DNA of 64,000 nt from Dictyobacter arantiisoli (GTDB lineage: Bacteria; Chloroflexota; Ktedonobacteria; Ktedonobacterales; Ktedonobacteraceae). A model generated the notes under the pieces. That model was not told the DNA's origin. It worked only from the letters and a program-made list of their open reading frames with translations, and ran no database searches. The stretch spans positions 1 through 64,000 of the forward strand of contig NZ_BIXY01000015.1 of NCBI RefSeq assembly GCF_008326305.1. Reading direction: 5' to 3'. Position 1 is the first letter of the stretch. Every line of letters begins with the position of its first letter. This document shows, in pieces, positions 47,649-57,727 of this stretch. The translations under genes were made by a program, and so were the position numbers.

Positions 47649-48806
47649 TCAGGCAGGTTTTCTGGAGGTTTTTTTCCCAAATGCTACCAGGAAGACGATA
47701 AAGCCAATCACAAGAATACTGAAGAGGGTAATTACACGGTCAAGTACAATGGCAGCTGCCGTTTGATTGATAAGATCTGTTCCCTGATAAAATAGCGCAA
47801 TCATGGCTGCCATGCCGCCCTCAACCAGACCGACTCCGCCCCCTGTGGCAGGAATGACGGTTAACAAAGCTTCACCTAATCCGATAAAGATTGCTGCTGC
47901 AAGAATATGGATAAGGCTACCACTCATTAAATTGAGCGAGAGAGCGATGAAAAAGAAGCGTAAGGCTTCACAAGCCCAGACCCCCACTGTGAGACCTGCC
48001 AGTAGTGGTAAGCGACGGAAAGAGCCCAGTGTTCCTTCCTGGAAGTGATAATATTGTTCTCGAAAGCGCACTGGCACACGTTTAGCAATCTGCTCGCGTG
48101 TCACCCGCAATACAAATAAGCCTGCTACACCAATTACGACGGCCACCAGGAGTATTTGCATTCCCAGACGAATTTGCGAGGGCATATGTTGATGGAGACT
48201 AATTAGAATGGCAGGAATAAAGAGCATGAGCAACACAATTAAATCCAATAAGCGTTCTGCCAGGACTGTTCCAAAACTCCGTGTGGTTGAGACATTGATT
48301 TCCTGGCGCAGAAGATACGCTCGATATAAATCTCCCAACTTGGCTGGCACGATGACATTGGCAAAAAATGAAATGTACACAATTTCGACAATTTTTTTGA
48401 AGCCTGGCAGATGAATGCCATTCTCTGCTTTGAAGCCCACATTTTCCAGAAGTAAGCGCCAGCGCAGTGCTCGCAAGCCGAAAGAGAGATAATAGATGAT
48501 GAATGCTGCCAGGAAAAAGGCCAGGTTGGCATGTTTCACTGCCGCCCATGTTTTTTGCGGGTTGATGTTTGCCTTTTGCGCGAAAAAGATGAGGGCGATC
48601 ATCACCACTACAAGTGGCACAAGGGTACGCCAATGTAAGAGACGTTTTCCCAGCGCCAGTTGTTCACGGGTCACATCGGTGGATGGCTGATTCTCCGCAT
48701 CTTTGTGATCAGACTGTGTAGTATTTTTCACTGATTTCTCATATTGCTGTTCATCAACACCTACGACAACCTGATGTGAGGGCCTGTATTCATCTCTACC
48801 CCACAT
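47649..48806 (-). CDS. Lysylphosphatidylglycerol synthase-type / flippase-like membrane protein
   Basis: Start at 48806 (MWGRDEYRPS) has GGAG 9 nt upstream; the GTG at 48821 overlaps that site. It has about 385 residues: a charged 50-residue N-terminus, then about eight membrane helices with motifs of the UPF0104/YbhN (AglD-like) family, such as YLSFGLRALRWRLLLENVG, FANVIVPAKLGDLYRAYLLR, TTRSFGTVLAERLLD and IPATGGGVGLVEGGMAAMIA. The family includes the flippase half of MprF and glycolipid proteins. There is no soluble synthase domain, so a lipid-flipping or lipid-handling role is more likely. Confidence 0.87.
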   Translation of the reverse strand: MWGRDEYRPSHQVVVGVDEQQYEKSVKNTTQSDHKDAENQPSTDVTREQLALGKRLLHWRTLVPLVVVMIALIFFAQKANINPQKTWAAVKHANLAFFLAAFIIYYLSFGLRALRWRLLLENVGFKAENGIHLPGFKKIVEIVYISFFANVIVPAKLGDLYRAYLLRQEINVSTTRSFGTVLAERLLDLIVLLMLFIPAILISLHQHMPSQIRLGMQILLVAVVIGVAGLFVLRVTREQIAKRVPVRFREQYYHFQEGTLGSFRRLPLLAGLTVGVWACEALRFFFIALSLNLMSGSLIHILAAAIFIGLGEALLTVIPATGGGVGLVEGGMAAMIALFYQGTDLINQTAAAIVLDRVITLFSILVIGFIVFLVAFGKKTSRKPA

Positions 48807-49298
48807 CAGAACATTCTCCACGTTCCATTTGTTCTATCTCTATTTAGTATACCTACGTGTCTAAATGTACGTACGTGACCTCAAGAATATTCTTTTCCCT
48901 GTTGATTAGTTATACTGATTAATCAGCTCCTTGTAAAGCTTAAAGCAATATTTTCCTGGTAAAATATCAGCTTTTGTTCAGTGTTAGATATATGCTTGTA
49001 GGAGGAGAAGATAGTTATACTCATGTCGTTCACGTGAGGATGCTCTATTTTTCCCCGACCAATCAGAAAGGCACCCCTTATGAGATGTTATCCTGTGATC
49101 GAAGTCAGTATTGGATGAAGGCGAAGATATGGAGTAGAAAAAAATGATATGCAGATATTGTTGAGAAAGTCTTCTTTGTGCATATTTTTTATTATGGCAT
49201 CTTAATTGTTGCTTACATCTACTCCATATTTTTTGTATAATTAAGCCTGGTAACTTCTATAAGCCTGTATAGATTAAATAGACGTTATGTGCAATTGG
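48807..49298. other. Intergenic region between flippase-like and epimerase genes
   Basis: No gene is seen in these 490 bp; it is AT-rich with only short palindromes (for example CTGATTAATCAG near 48915). Confidence 0.45.
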
Positions 49299-50249
49299 TT
49301 ATGAGACAGTTGAGTACCGGGTAACACGTTTGCTGAACCACTCGATGGTTTGACGTAATCCGTCTTCCATATTTACCTTGCGCTGCCAGCCTAACATCTG
49401 TAATGCCTTGGTCGTGTTCGCTCGACGGCGCTCAGGATCATCAACGCGACTGGTCTCAAAGCGAATTTCAGATGAAGAATTACACAATTTGACAATCATT
49501 TGTGCATATTCAAGGACTGTATGCTCCTCGGAGCTACCCAGATTGAAGACTTCACCTGCTGTATTTGGTGTAAACATAGCTCGTATCAAGCCATCTACCA
49601 AATCACTGACATAAGTGATGCTGCGGGTCTTGTTTCCATCTCCATAAATAGTAATAGGTTCATTTTTGATTGCCTGGGTAATGAAATTAGGAATCATACG
49701 CCCATCTTCAATGGCACTATTGGGACCATAGGTATTGAAAATGCGTACAATGCGGACATTGGCTTGATACTGGCGGTAATATTCCATAACCAGTGTCTCG
49801 CCCAGACGTTTGCTTTCATCATAGCAGGCGCGTGGACCAATTGGATTGACGTTTCCCCAATAATCTTCGCGCTGTGGATGAACCAGTGGATCTCCATAGA
49901 TCTCTGAAGTTGAGGAGATCAAAAAGCTGGCGTTATTTTTGCGTGCGAGCTCGAGCATACGATGGGTACCAGTGCTGTTGACGAGAATCGTTTCCAGGGG
50001 ATGTTCAAGATAGCCTACGGGGCTGGCCGGACTGGCAAGGTGAAAGATGGCATCTGCCTCACACTCAAAGGGTTGCGTCACATCCTGTTCCAAAAAAGTG
50101 AAACGAGGATTATCAATAAAGGCTTGAATGTTTAGTTTTGAACCTGTGATGAGGTTATCTGCACAGAAGATAGTATGACCTTCTTCGAGTAGACGCGCAC
50201 AAAGATTAGAGCCAATAAAACCTGCTCCACCGGTAATTAGAACTTTCAA
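49299..50249 (-). CDS. NAD-dependent epimerase/dehydratase, UDP-glucuronate decarboxylase-like
   Basis: The TTG start at 50249 has GGAGG about 6 nt upstream. The 316-residue extended SDR has GGAGFIGSNLCARL (NAD), the catalytic triad in STSEIYGD and YDESK, and the segment VHPQREDYWGNVNPIGPRAC, which is the hallmark of UDP-xylose synthases, plus RIFNTYGP. Likely reaction: UDP-glucuronate to UDP-xylose, supplying a cell-envelope sugar. Other UDP-sugar epimerases share the fold, so the substrate is inferred from the motif. Confidence 0.9.
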   Translation of the reverse strand: MKVLITGGAGFIGSNLCARLLEEGHTIFCADNLITGSKLNIQAFIDNPRFTFLEQDVTQPFECEADAIFHLASPASPVGYLEHPLETILVNSTGTHRMLELARKNNASFLISSTSEIYGDPLVHPQREDYWGNVNPIGPRACYDESKRLGETLVMEYYRQYQANVRIVRIFNTYGPNSAIEDGRMIPNFITQAIKNEPITIYGDGNKTRSITYVSDLVDGLIRAMFTPNTAGEVFNLGSSEEHTVLEYAQMIVKLCNSSSEIRFETSRVDDPERRRANTTKALQMLGWQRKVNMEDGLRQTIEWFSKRVTRYSTVS

Positions 50250-50577
50250 CGAGAACCTCCAGCTATAAATAATATCTCTGAAAGATATTTGTACCTAATG
50301 GTAGACGATTTGAGTAGTGGTTGGTAACGAGAATAGTACAAAGGACATCAAGTTTGCTCTATACCTCTTCTCAGATACTCTCTAACCTTGTCAAACCCAT
50401 GAACGATGGTGATGGTTCCCTACATTCCCTGTGCGCTTTGCTCACCTGTTGCCATAGAGGGACAACGAAATTTTTATAGCACAGCCACGCATCATGGATG
50501 GCTTTATGTGTTCTTTCCTAAGATCAATACGTTTTGTTCTTCAAATTCGTCGCAGGTTGTTTACATATGCACCTGTT
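50250..50577. other. Intergenic region
   Basis: No gene is seen. A short hairpin AATATCT/AGATATT lies just upstream of the epimerase gene. Confidence 0.4.
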
Positions 50578-51264
50578 TTATATGGCTTTTGCTTGGATGC
50601 GTTTCCACCGCTGGTAAAGCACTTCATCTCCCCAACTGAGAAAGCCGCTGGTCGTAAATCCATGGATGATAATAACCGCGAGCAGTGAATGAGGTCCAGG
50701 AAGGAAGAGATAGACCAGGCTAAAAACCACCCCGGCCAGTCCAACGCCGCCGACGCTCCGCCAATTCCATTTGCCCAGCCGATGATAGAGGGTATAGATT
50801 GTTGTGCTCACTGCCCATCCAAGGAAGAGAGAATGACTCCATTGCATGACAGCTGCGAGGATCAAGCCACGAAAAAAAAGCTCTTCAACAGGACCATTGA
50901 TAAAAAGGTAGAACACAGTTTGCATACATTGATCGCCAGGCGTCGGTTTACGGAAGGCACGACCAACGATATACATACGATAAGTGGCGGCAAATGCTGC
51001 CATGCCAATACCGACACTCAGACCAATGCCCAGATGAAGTGGCACATTCGTCTGGGTGATGCCCAGGAAAGAGAGAGGGAGATGAAAAATCAGAATATAG
51101 ATAAACGGTAGTAGTCCCATAGGAATGATACGCATAAGAATATCCGGCCACATCCAGCGCCATGAACTGGAAACGGTTGAATAAACTAGCTTTGATGATG
51201 TATCTGATGCCACCCTGCGACCCCTTCTTGGGAGAAAGATCGTTTTTTCTTGCGTTGTTGCCAT
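50578..51264 (-). CDS. CPBP-family intramembrane metalloprotease
   Basis: The ATG at 51264 (MATTQEK) is the probable start; a TTG at 51276 is an alternative. The 228 residues have about six to seven hydrophobic helices and the glutamate-based active site NGPVEELFFRGLILAA (EExxxR), the helix with His in YTLYHRLGKW, and the distal HGFTTSG. CPBP (Abi/CAAX-like) proteases act within the membrane; substrates in bacteria include bacteriocin-related and regulatory peptides. No such genes are adjacent. Confidence 0.85.
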   Translation of the reverse strand: MATTQEKTIFLPRRGRRVASDTSSKLVYSTVSSSWRWMWPDILMRIIPMGLLPFIYILIFHLPLSFLGITQTNVPLHLGIGLSVGIGMAAFAATYRMYIVGRAFRKPTPGDQCMQTVFYLFINGPVEELFFRGLILAAVMQWSHSLFLGWAVSTTIYTLYHRLGKWNWRSVGGVGLAGVVFSLVYLFLPGPHSLLAVIIIHGFTTSGFLSWGDEVLYQRWKRIQAKAI

Positions 51265-51394
51265 TGATAGACACAAGCTTCCTGACTTGCTCTTTTAAAA
51301 GCAGGTTAAATGATGTTAAGTAAGTGTTATCAGTGTAAACAATCAGAGCGTTATTGTCCAGTAGTCAGGAGCATGAGCAATTATTTTTGATATG

Positions 51395-52051
51395 CTAGTC
51401 TACAAAGCGTTGGAGTTGAGCCAGGCCTTCCTGCACTTCTTGCAGTGAGAAGTCGCCATTTTCAAGATCGGCTCTATTTTTTGCTTGCAAGCGTTGATAA
51501 AAAGCATGACCAGACTCAAGCATTTGTGGCTCTGGATAGTGCTCAAGATAGTCAAAGAGGATATTTTCCGCCTGGGCATACATTCCTAGTTGCTCATAAT
51601 AGCGGAATAATTTTTTTTGAACATAGGATGGCAATTCATACGCAGAAAGTTTATCAATCAGGACTTTAGCATCTCCATACAGGGGAGAATCAAAGGCAAC
51701 GTGTTCTTGATGGAGCAATTCCAATAACAAATAAAGGGACTTTACATAGCGATAGTAACTGTCATTGCTGTTCCCTAAATTATCATACGTTTCTCCTTCT
51801 TCTTTGAGCAAAGAAGCGATCCAGAGACAGGCTTCGGCATTGAGTTTACCGATAGGTGAAAGAGCCTGAAGGAGCATCTCGTCTGAGAGTGAATTGATAA
51901 AGCGAGATGTCATACCAGTGAATTTTAAGAGAAGGTTATCGATAGCAATTAACGTATCTTCATTCTGATTCCGTTTGCGTAAACCGATCACTATCGAGAG
52001 TTCATAGCCGATTTGCTCCGCCAGACGCAGAATATAGTCTTTATTGATCAT
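51395..52051 (-). CDS. Helical TPR-like protein (DUF6483-like)
   Basis: The 218 residues are all helical. The N-terminus MINKDYILRLAEQIGYELSIV resembles the DUF6483 family. The C-terminal half has TPR-like pairs (YVQKKLFRYYEQLGMYAQAENILFDYL, HAFYQRLQAKNRADLENGDFS, LQEVQEGLAQLQRFV). The function is unknown in the family. It is on the same strand downstream of gltX, separated by a hairpin. Confidence 0.7.
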   Translation of the reverse strand: MINKDYILRLAEQIGYELSIVIGLRKRNQNEDTLIAIDNLLLKFTGMTSRFINSLSDEMLLQALSPIGKLNAEACLWIASLLKEEGETYDNLGNSNDSYYRYVKSLYLLLELLHQEHVAFDSPLYGDAKVLIDKLSAYELPSYVQKKLFRYYEQLGMYAQAENILFDYLEHYPEPQMLESGHAFYQRLQAKNRADLENGDFSLQEVQEGLAQLQRFVD

Positions 52052-52092
52052 CGCCCCTCACTTTCTGTCTTTGTCTGTGGCGATCACTAGTA

Positions 52093-52124
52093 ATCCAGGG
52101 CACTCATGGTTGAGTGCCCTGGAT
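52093..52124. terminator. Hairpin downstream of gltX
   Basis: The 14-bp perfect stem (52093-52106/52111-52124) has a 4-nt loop; a T-run follows only on the plus strand. Confidence 0.65.
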
Positions 52125-52142
52125 GTTTTTCTGATGTATGAC

Positions 52143-53657
52143 TCAGCCCAACCTGGCGATAGCCTGATCAATGCGTTGCATACACACATCCCGTCCCAAC
52201 ACCTCCATCATCTCAAAGAGAGGAGGAGTCGCGGTGCGTCCACTGACAGCTGTACGGATAGTCCCAAAGACCTGTCCATTTTTCAGGCCTAATTTTGTCA
52301 CTAACTCACGTAATTGAGCTTCGAGGATACTATGTTCCCAGGTGGATAAGCTATTGAGCAACGTGCGTGTTTGGAGCAAGGCTTCGCGTGTGCTGGCGGC
52401 ATCCATCTTTTTCTGAATCAGAATATCCAAACTATAGTCAATCTCTTTCTCATAGAAGAAAGAAACGACGTGTGCAGCCTCGCCTAACGTTTTCAGGCGC
52501 TCATGTTCCAGAGCCAGGACTCGTGTTGTATATGCGCGATCCAACGGACGGACAATGCTTGCGGGGAGTCCACCTTCATCCTCAGCGAGCTCCATATAAG
52601 GAATGGTACGTTCCACGAGCTCTGCCAATGGCAGATTGCGAATATATAAACCATTCATCCACAGCAATTTATCGGGATCATAGATGCCGGATGAGATACC
52701 AATTTTCTTCAATGTGAAGGCTTTGATGAGCTCATCTTGAGTGAAAATCTCGGTCTTATCATCATATGCCCAACCTAAGAGTGCCAGGAAGTTAAACACG
52801 GCCTCGGGCAGGTACCCCTGCTTCTTATAGTCTGACCAGGATGGTGCGTTGCGCCGTTTGCTCAACTTCTTTTTATCCTTGCCCAGCACATTCGGGACGT
52901 GATAGAACAGTGGTACAGGCCAGCCTAAGGCCTGATATATTTGTACATGACGAGGTGCGCTGGAAATCCACTCTTCACCACGTAGCACATGAGTGATCTT
53001 CATCAGGTGGTCATCAACCAGATGGGCCAGATGATAAGGAGCCAACCCATTGGTTTTCATAATGACAGTATCATCGATATCACTATTTTTGAAAACCATA
53101 TCCCCATGTAATTCATCATGAACGACGGTCTCGCCCTCCAGAGGCATCGCGAAACGCACGACCCAGGTTGCGCCGCTGGCTTCAATGGTGGCTCGCTCTT
53201 CCGGGCTTAGATAGCGGCAATGGCGATCATAGCGGGGAGGCAGCTTATTGGCAATTTGTTCTTTACGCATGGCATCTAGCCGCTCAGGTGTACAATAGCA
53301 GCGATACGCATGACCTGACTCAAGGAGTTGGTTCGCATACTGTTGATAGAGAGCCTTGCGTTGTACTTGATAGTAAGGACCATAAGGGCCACCAATATCT
53401 GGGCCTTCATCGACATCCATGCCTAACCAGCGCAGACCATCGGTGAAATCTTCAACCGCTCCTTCTACAGTGCGTGCCAGGTCTGTATCTTCGATGCGCA
53501 AGATAAATTTGCCACCACTATGGCGAGCATAGAGCCAGCTGAAAAGAGCAGTACGAAATGCACCAATATGTAGAAATCCGGTAGGACTCGGTGCGAAACG
53601 GAGACGGGGGGCATTGGTAGCGTCTGACCCCTCCGCATGGTTGTCGATTTGTGTCAT
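52143..53657 (-). CDS. gltX: Glutamyl-tRNA synthetase
   Basis: This 504-residue class I synthetase has RFAPSPTGFLHIGAFRTALF (HIGH motif as HIGA), a KLSKRRNAPS (KMSKS) loop, the connective peptide and an alpha-helical anticodon domain. The tRNA recognition could be discriminating or non-discriminating. AAGGAG lies about 13 nt upstream of the ATG. The C-terminal end (MQRIDQAIARLG) is complete. Confidence 0.95.
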   Translation of the reverse strand: MTQIDNHAEGSDATNAPRLRFAPSPTGFLHIGAFRTALFSWLYARHSGGKFILRIEDTDLARTVEGAVEDFTDGLRWLGMDVDEGPDIGGPYGPYYQVQRKALYQQYANQLLESGHAYRCYCTPERLDAMRKEQIANKLPPRYDRHCRYLSPEERATIEASGATWVVRFAMPLEGETVVHDELHGDMVFKNSDIDDTVIMKTNGLAPYHLAHLVDDHLMKITHVLRGEEWISSAPRHVQIYQALGWPVPLFYHVPNVLGKDKKKLSKRRNAPSWSDYKKQGYLPEAVFNFLALLGWAYDDKTEIFTQDELIKAFTLKKIGISSGIYDPDKLLWMNGLYIRNLPLAELVERTIPYMELAEDEGGLPASIVRPLDRAYTTRVLALEHERLKTLGEAAHVVSFFYEKEIDYSLDILIQKKMDAASTREALLQTRTLLNSLSTWEHSILEAQLRELVTKLGLKNGQVFGTIRTAVSGRTATPPLFEMMEVLGRDVCMQRIDQAIARLG

Positions 53658-53987
53658 ACGAAGAATGGTTCTCCTTCAACTACTTTACTACATTGCCGAT
53701 GTTACCGATCTATTGTAACATAGTATAATCATGAGTGGATAGCATGGCATGTAGCCAGTTGTGCGAAGCTTATTTTACCCTTGCTACATAATCGATATCC
53801 GCGTGGGCCTGTTGTTCATTACCCTGGTGGCAGCTAGTACAACCTCATTCTACACCCAACCGTACTACTTATTGTGAAGAGACTGTGACACACAATAGAA
53901 TGTAGAGAAATGCCTGGAGATATGGCACTAAGTCCGGTCACCGGATTGCGCTGATATGGCTTGTGTCAGATAAGAAGGAGCATAGTT
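53658..53987. other. Divergent intergenic region between gltX and the YggT-like gene
   Basis: No gene and no T-box-like structure are seen. AT-rich stretches near 53710-53730 could hold the gltX promoter. Confidence 0.4.
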
Positions 53988-54638
53988 TTGGAAATTAGCT
54001 TTCGCAAAAAAGTGCCTGAAGCAACTGATGAGCATGATCTGCCAACTGAACCGGTGTCCCCACTAACAGATCCATCAGCCCCTCGATCAGGAGTAGCAAG
54101 TAGATCAGCAAATGAGGCAAGTAACCCTGTTCCATCTGTATCCTGGCAGCCTTTTTATGCCGCACCTCCGGCACAAAATTATCCTATCCTACCAACCTTC
54201 CCGACGGGAGACGAGAACGAGAATATACAGGAACAGGAAAAGTCATCGGTTATCTGGCAGCTGGGATTGCATATCTATGTGCTCAAAATGTTGCCATTAG
54301 GAGTGGGATGCTGTTTCGTTGCTTTGCAACTTGTGCTCGTCACGCGTTTTATTTGTAAAGCATTACTGATTGACTCAGCCATACCCTGGATAAATAGCGT
54401 GTATGGGTTGAGCGAAATAGCATTGCTCCCGTTTCGCGCCTTATTGCCATCGTTAGATCAAGCCTTTTTTTTACGGGTTGAGCCGTATACAATCGTGGCG
54501 ATTGTATGTTATGGACTCTGTTCACGCTTGCTGGTACGCCTGCTGAAAATGTTGATACGTATCCATGTCTCAGCATATGGACGAGCAAAACAAACTATGC
54601 AGATGGGAAGTACTGCTGCCTCTGATTTGAACAAGTAG
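53988..54638 (+). CDS. YggT-like membrane protein with Pro/Ser-rich N-terminus
   Basis: The TTG start at 53988 has AAGGAG 7 nt upstream. It is about 216 residues long: a soluble, low-complexity region to about residue 90, then a hydrophobic domain (LKMLPLGVGCCFVALQLVLVTRFICKALLI ... INSVYGLSEIALLPFRALLP) that fits the YggT pattern of helix, turn, PFR motif and second helix pair, then IVAIVCYGLCSRLLVRLLKML. YggT proteins are small inner-membrane proteins linked to ion homeostasis or cell division; no division genes are adjacent. Its stop lies 1 bp from the convergent nuclease gene, and no hairpin separates them. Confidence 0.6.
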   Translation: MEISFRKKVPEATDEHDLPTEPVSPLTDPSAPRSGVASRSANEASNPVPSVSWQPFYAAPPAQNYPILPTFPTGDENENIQEQEKSSVIWQLGLHIYVLKMLPLGVGCCFVALQLVLVTRFICKALLIDSAIPWINSVYGLSEIALLPFRALLPSLDQAFFLRVEPYTIVAIVCYGLCSRLLVRLLKMLIRIHVSAYGRAKQTMQMGSTAASDLNK

Positions 54639-54639
54639 C

Positions 54640-55176
54640 CTAGTCCTTACCGAACTCGTCTAAAACATCCAGGCTATTAATGAAATCGCGATAAGCATCT
54701 AGATTTTCCTCTTCTTCTAAAGGCTCTTCGAATTTCGTCACAGAACGTGTTGTCGGTAAAGAAGGCTCTTCATTCGATTCTGGAATCACTCCTGCCCGTT
54801 CCAGAACACCCTCATCAACATAGATAGGTGTTTTGGCACGTACTGCCAATGCAATAGCATCGCTTGGCCGGGAATCAATTTCTATGTGGCGTCCATCTAC
54901 ATCCAGCACAATGCGTGCGTAGTAGATTTCATCGATTAAATCAGAAATTACGATGCTTACAATTTTCGCATTCAATTCCTCAATTACATTTTTGAGCAGA
55001 TCGTGGGTGAGTGGTCGGGGTGAGGACGCTCCCTGCAGCTCGACGGCAATCGCATATGCCTCTGCATACGCTATCCAGATGAAGAGATAGCGCTCTTGCT
55101 TCGTAGCTTTCAAAATGACCACTCGCTGCTGCGTAGCCAGATTTATGCGCACGCTCTCAACTTTCATCTCTACCAT
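54640..55176 (-). CDS. Bifunctional nuclease family protein (DUF151)
   Basis: Start at 55176 (MVEMKVESVRI) matches the family start; upstream in-frame codons to 55272 look like leader. It has about 178 residues. The conserved core is QQRVVILKAT, RYLFIWIAYAEAYAIAVELQG and the strand-turn IVLDVDGRHIEIDSRPSDAIALAVR, typical of DUF151/BFN proteins. The C-terminal 45 residues are acidic (EPLEEEENLDAYRDFINSLD), an addition to the domain. The family has been described as having DNase and RNase activity in plants and as having stress roles in bacteria. Confidence 0.87.
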   Translation of the reverse strand: MVEMKVESVRINLATQQRVVILKATKQERYLFIWIAYAEAYAIAVELQGASSPRPLTHDLLKNVIEELNAKIVSIVISDLIDEIYYARIVLDVDGRHIEIDSRPSDAIALAVRAKTPIYVDEGVLERAGVIPESNEEPSLPTTRSVTKFEEPLEEEENLDAYRDFINSLDVLDEFGKD

Positions 55177-55508
55177 AGTTTTTCTGACTCTCTCTTTCGT
55201 GCGTGGGTCCGTCGAATACCGGATGCCTCTATTGTACACCTGACGAAGTATTGAGCGCAAATCAGAACGCATCTTTGAATAGCTTGGCGTATCTCAATGT
55301 TCCTTTGCAAGGAGTATAACAAAACCTGCTGTGGCTGCCAAGTCCTTATGGGCGATGAAGCAGAGTAAGAATAAATTTTTGAAAAATACGTTCAAAAAAA
55401 GCTTGTATTGACAGTGCTGTTGTGGTATTATCTTCTGGAATAGTCGTTCTAGTTTTTGCTGTGTGGGGATGTTAGCCGAAGGTGTTCAGAAAGACAGGAG
55501 ACCATACT

Positions 55509-56153
55509 ATGTCGTTGGAGCAAGCCAGCGAAATACAGCGCCGCATGTATGATTTCATTGTAAATTACATGAAATCTGAGGGGATGCCCCCTACCAATCG
55601 TGAGATTGGTCGCGAATTGAATATTGCCAGTACGGGCCATGTTGACTATCATCTCACAATGCTAGAAAAGAAGGGCTTGATCTCTCGGCAGGCGAAAAAG
55701 AGTCGAGGCATTAAGCTGACAAAACAGGTGCAAGAAGGTATCCCCGTCATGGGGATCATTGCTGCAGGTGAGCCGCTAGATATTTTCTCAGACGCTTCAA
55801 GCTCAATCAATATTGGGAGCGATATGATTGAGACGGAAAATACCTACGCATTGGTTGTGCGCGGACGCTCGATGATTGAAGATCACATTTGTGATGGGGA
55901 TTATGTGGTTATTAAGCCACAATCAACCTGTCAAAATGGAGATATCGTTGTGGCTGTCCATATGCAAGAGGGCGCGAGCGGTAGTTCTACTCTGAAACGT
56001 TTCTTTCAGGAAAAAGAACATAATCGTGTTCGCCTCCAGCCAGCCAATTCAGAACTTGATCCCATTATGATCCCCAAAAGTGTCTGGGATCGTGAATGGC
56101 AGATTCAGGGAAAAGTGGTGGCAATCTTCCGCCAATGCATCGCAGCAGCTTGA
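55509..56153 (+). CDS. lexA: LexA repressor
   Basis: Start at 55509 (MSLEQASEIQ) has CAGGAG about 9 nt upstream. The 214 residues have an N-terminal winged helix (about 1-70, PPTNREIGRELNIASTGHVD) and the S24 peptidase dimer domain with cleavage site AAGEP (Ala86-Gly87), catalytic Ser121 in GRSMIEDHICDGD, and Lys163 in STLKRFF. This is the SOS master repressor, which self-cleaves upon RecA activation. The operator in this lineage could not be recognised upstream by eye. It has no co-transcribed gene. Confidence 0.95.
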   Translation: MSLEQASEIQRRMYDFIVNYMKSEGMPPTNREIGRELNIASTGHVDYHLTMLEKKGLISRQAKKSRGIKLTKQVQEGIPVMGIIAAGEPLDIFSDASSSINIGSDMIETENTYALVVRGRSMIEDHICDGDYVVIKPQSTCQNGDIVVAVHMQEGASGSSTLKRFFQEKEHNRVRLQPANSELDPIMIPKSVWDREWQIQGKVVAIFRQCIAAA

Positions 56154-56544
56154 ACATGCACTGATATCGTACTCTTGAGTACTGTCTCATTGCTGATAGA
56201 CCATGCGCTTTATCTACAAGGCAGTTAACGTGATCGCGTATCGTTTGGCCGTAAGGGCTAGAGAAGAAGTAATAAAGATACGCTTGATCATGTAGACTGC
56301 CTTGTCTTTTTTTGCTTGTTTTTCATTATTCCTAATTTGTTAAAAGAGGCAGATTTAGTATTTTTGTCTGGAAAATAGCATGAGCAACGTATTGTGTACT
56401 ATACTCACGCTTGTAATCAGCTTTGAGCAGTTCTTAAATGCTGAGTGCCCTTGTACTCTTTAGCTGGTTTTGGTATACTCTCTTTAGCATGGTGATGAGT
56501 TGTACTAGGGACTCTTACGTGTTGTGGTAGTTCAGAAAGGATGC
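56154..56544. other. Intergenic region after lexA
   Basis: No gene is seen in these 390 bp, and no clear hairpin terminator. Confidence 0.4.
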
Positions 56545-57630
56545 ATGCTTTTGTTAAAGGCTGTTGCTACGGCATTAGTGCTTATTGCTGGAGCCGCGGT
56601 TGTTCTCTGGTATGCTAATACCCTCAACTCCTGGGTGGTCGGTGGTTTAATTGGTGGATTGGCTGCCCTGCTGATCAGTATTCCTATCTCCTTGATTATT
56701 TTCACCTATCTCGCGCGTCGTCACGATGAACGCACTGCGCAGGATGATGAAGCGGATAGCTATGAGAGATCTTTGCGCCCCAGATATGTCTATCGAGAAG
56801 TGCCTGAACGCATGGCGCAAAATGTCTATGTTGAAGCGGAAAGAGATTACGAGCCTGCGCATCGAGGTGTCTGGGGAGAAGAGTACGAGGAATGCGACGA
56901 GTATGATATATATGAAGCAGCATATGACGAGAATGAGTTCCGTGATTTTCCTGAACCCATATACAAACAAATTCCACGCTTACCTGCTGCTCGTCAACAG
57001 TCCCTCTCGCGTGCTCCTTCTACCCGGCGTAATGCTATGAATAATGAACCGTTTTCGGAGACTGAGGCACGCAGTCGTCGTAAGACAACGCGACGCCTAA
57101 ATCAGCACCAACCGATTTTTCCAGGCTATCAGCCTGAGATGACGCGTGGTCAATTTCAGTCACAAGCGTTACGTATAGCTCGTGAAGAGGCGTATCGACG
57201 TATCGAAAATGCTGAAGATATCCCATCTTCGGCTCTCCCACCCTCTCAAAAAAGCCAGGAACGCGACTATCCGCCTACGACACATGAGTATCGTCATACT
57301 TATCGGGAGCGCCAGGACGCAACAGCATTCCCACGCAATGCACGGCAAGGACGAAGAATCGTAGATGCCAATCCATTACCCAATAGTACCGTTCGTCCAG
57401 ATCCTGAATTCTCCCAGAAACAAGATCGTCTCATTGAGACCTACAAAGATCCTGAGACAGAAACTTTGCCTCGCAACTATGCTACCGGAGACCTGAAAAA
57501 GCCGCTAGTGCGCCGCGCACCTTATATGTATGATGATGATCCATTGAAAATGGAACTGGCCCAGCAGGTAGAGCCACCTGTGATAAAGCGCTCGACACGA
57601 CATCTTTCGACAAAGCCTGATGAGGAATAG
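56545..57630 (+). CDS. Membrane protein with long charged, probably disordered tail
   Basis: I do not recognise this protein. From the ATG at 56545 (AGAAAGG 4 nt upstream; the GTG at 56524 is an alternative) it has about 361 residues. The first 60 residues hold two membrane helices (LLLKAVATALVLIAGAAVVLWY, VVGGLIGGLAALLISIPISLII). The remaining 300 residues are strongly charged with many Arg, Glu, Tyr and Pro residues and repeats such as EYEECDEYDIYEAAYDENE and RQDATAFPRNARQGRR, and look disordered. It lies upstream of the DedA gene, perhaps in one transcript. Confidence 0.65.
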   Translation: MLLLKAVATALVLIAGAAVVLWYANTLNSWVVGGLIGGLAALLISIPISLIIFTYLARRHDERTAQDDEADSYERSLRPRYVYREVPERMAQNVYVEAERDYEPAHRGVWGEEYEECDEYDIYEAAYDENEFRDFPEPIYKQIPRLPAARQQSLSRAPSTRRNAMNNEPFSETEARSRRKTTRRLNQHQPIFPGYQPEMTRGQFQSQALRIAREEAYRRIENAEDIPSSALPPSQKSQERDYPPTTHEYRHTYRERQDATAFPRNARQGRRIVDANPLPNSTVRPDPEFSQKQDRLIETYKDPETETLPRNYATGDLKKPLVRRAPYMYDDDPLKMELAQQVEPPVIKRSTRHLSTKPDEE

Positions 57631-57727
57631 GCATTTTTACCTTTGTTTTCGGTCCTATCAGTCCTGGCCTCTTTCAATAAAATATGCTAGTATAAATCAA
57701 AATGCGAGCTTTACGAAGGAGGCATAA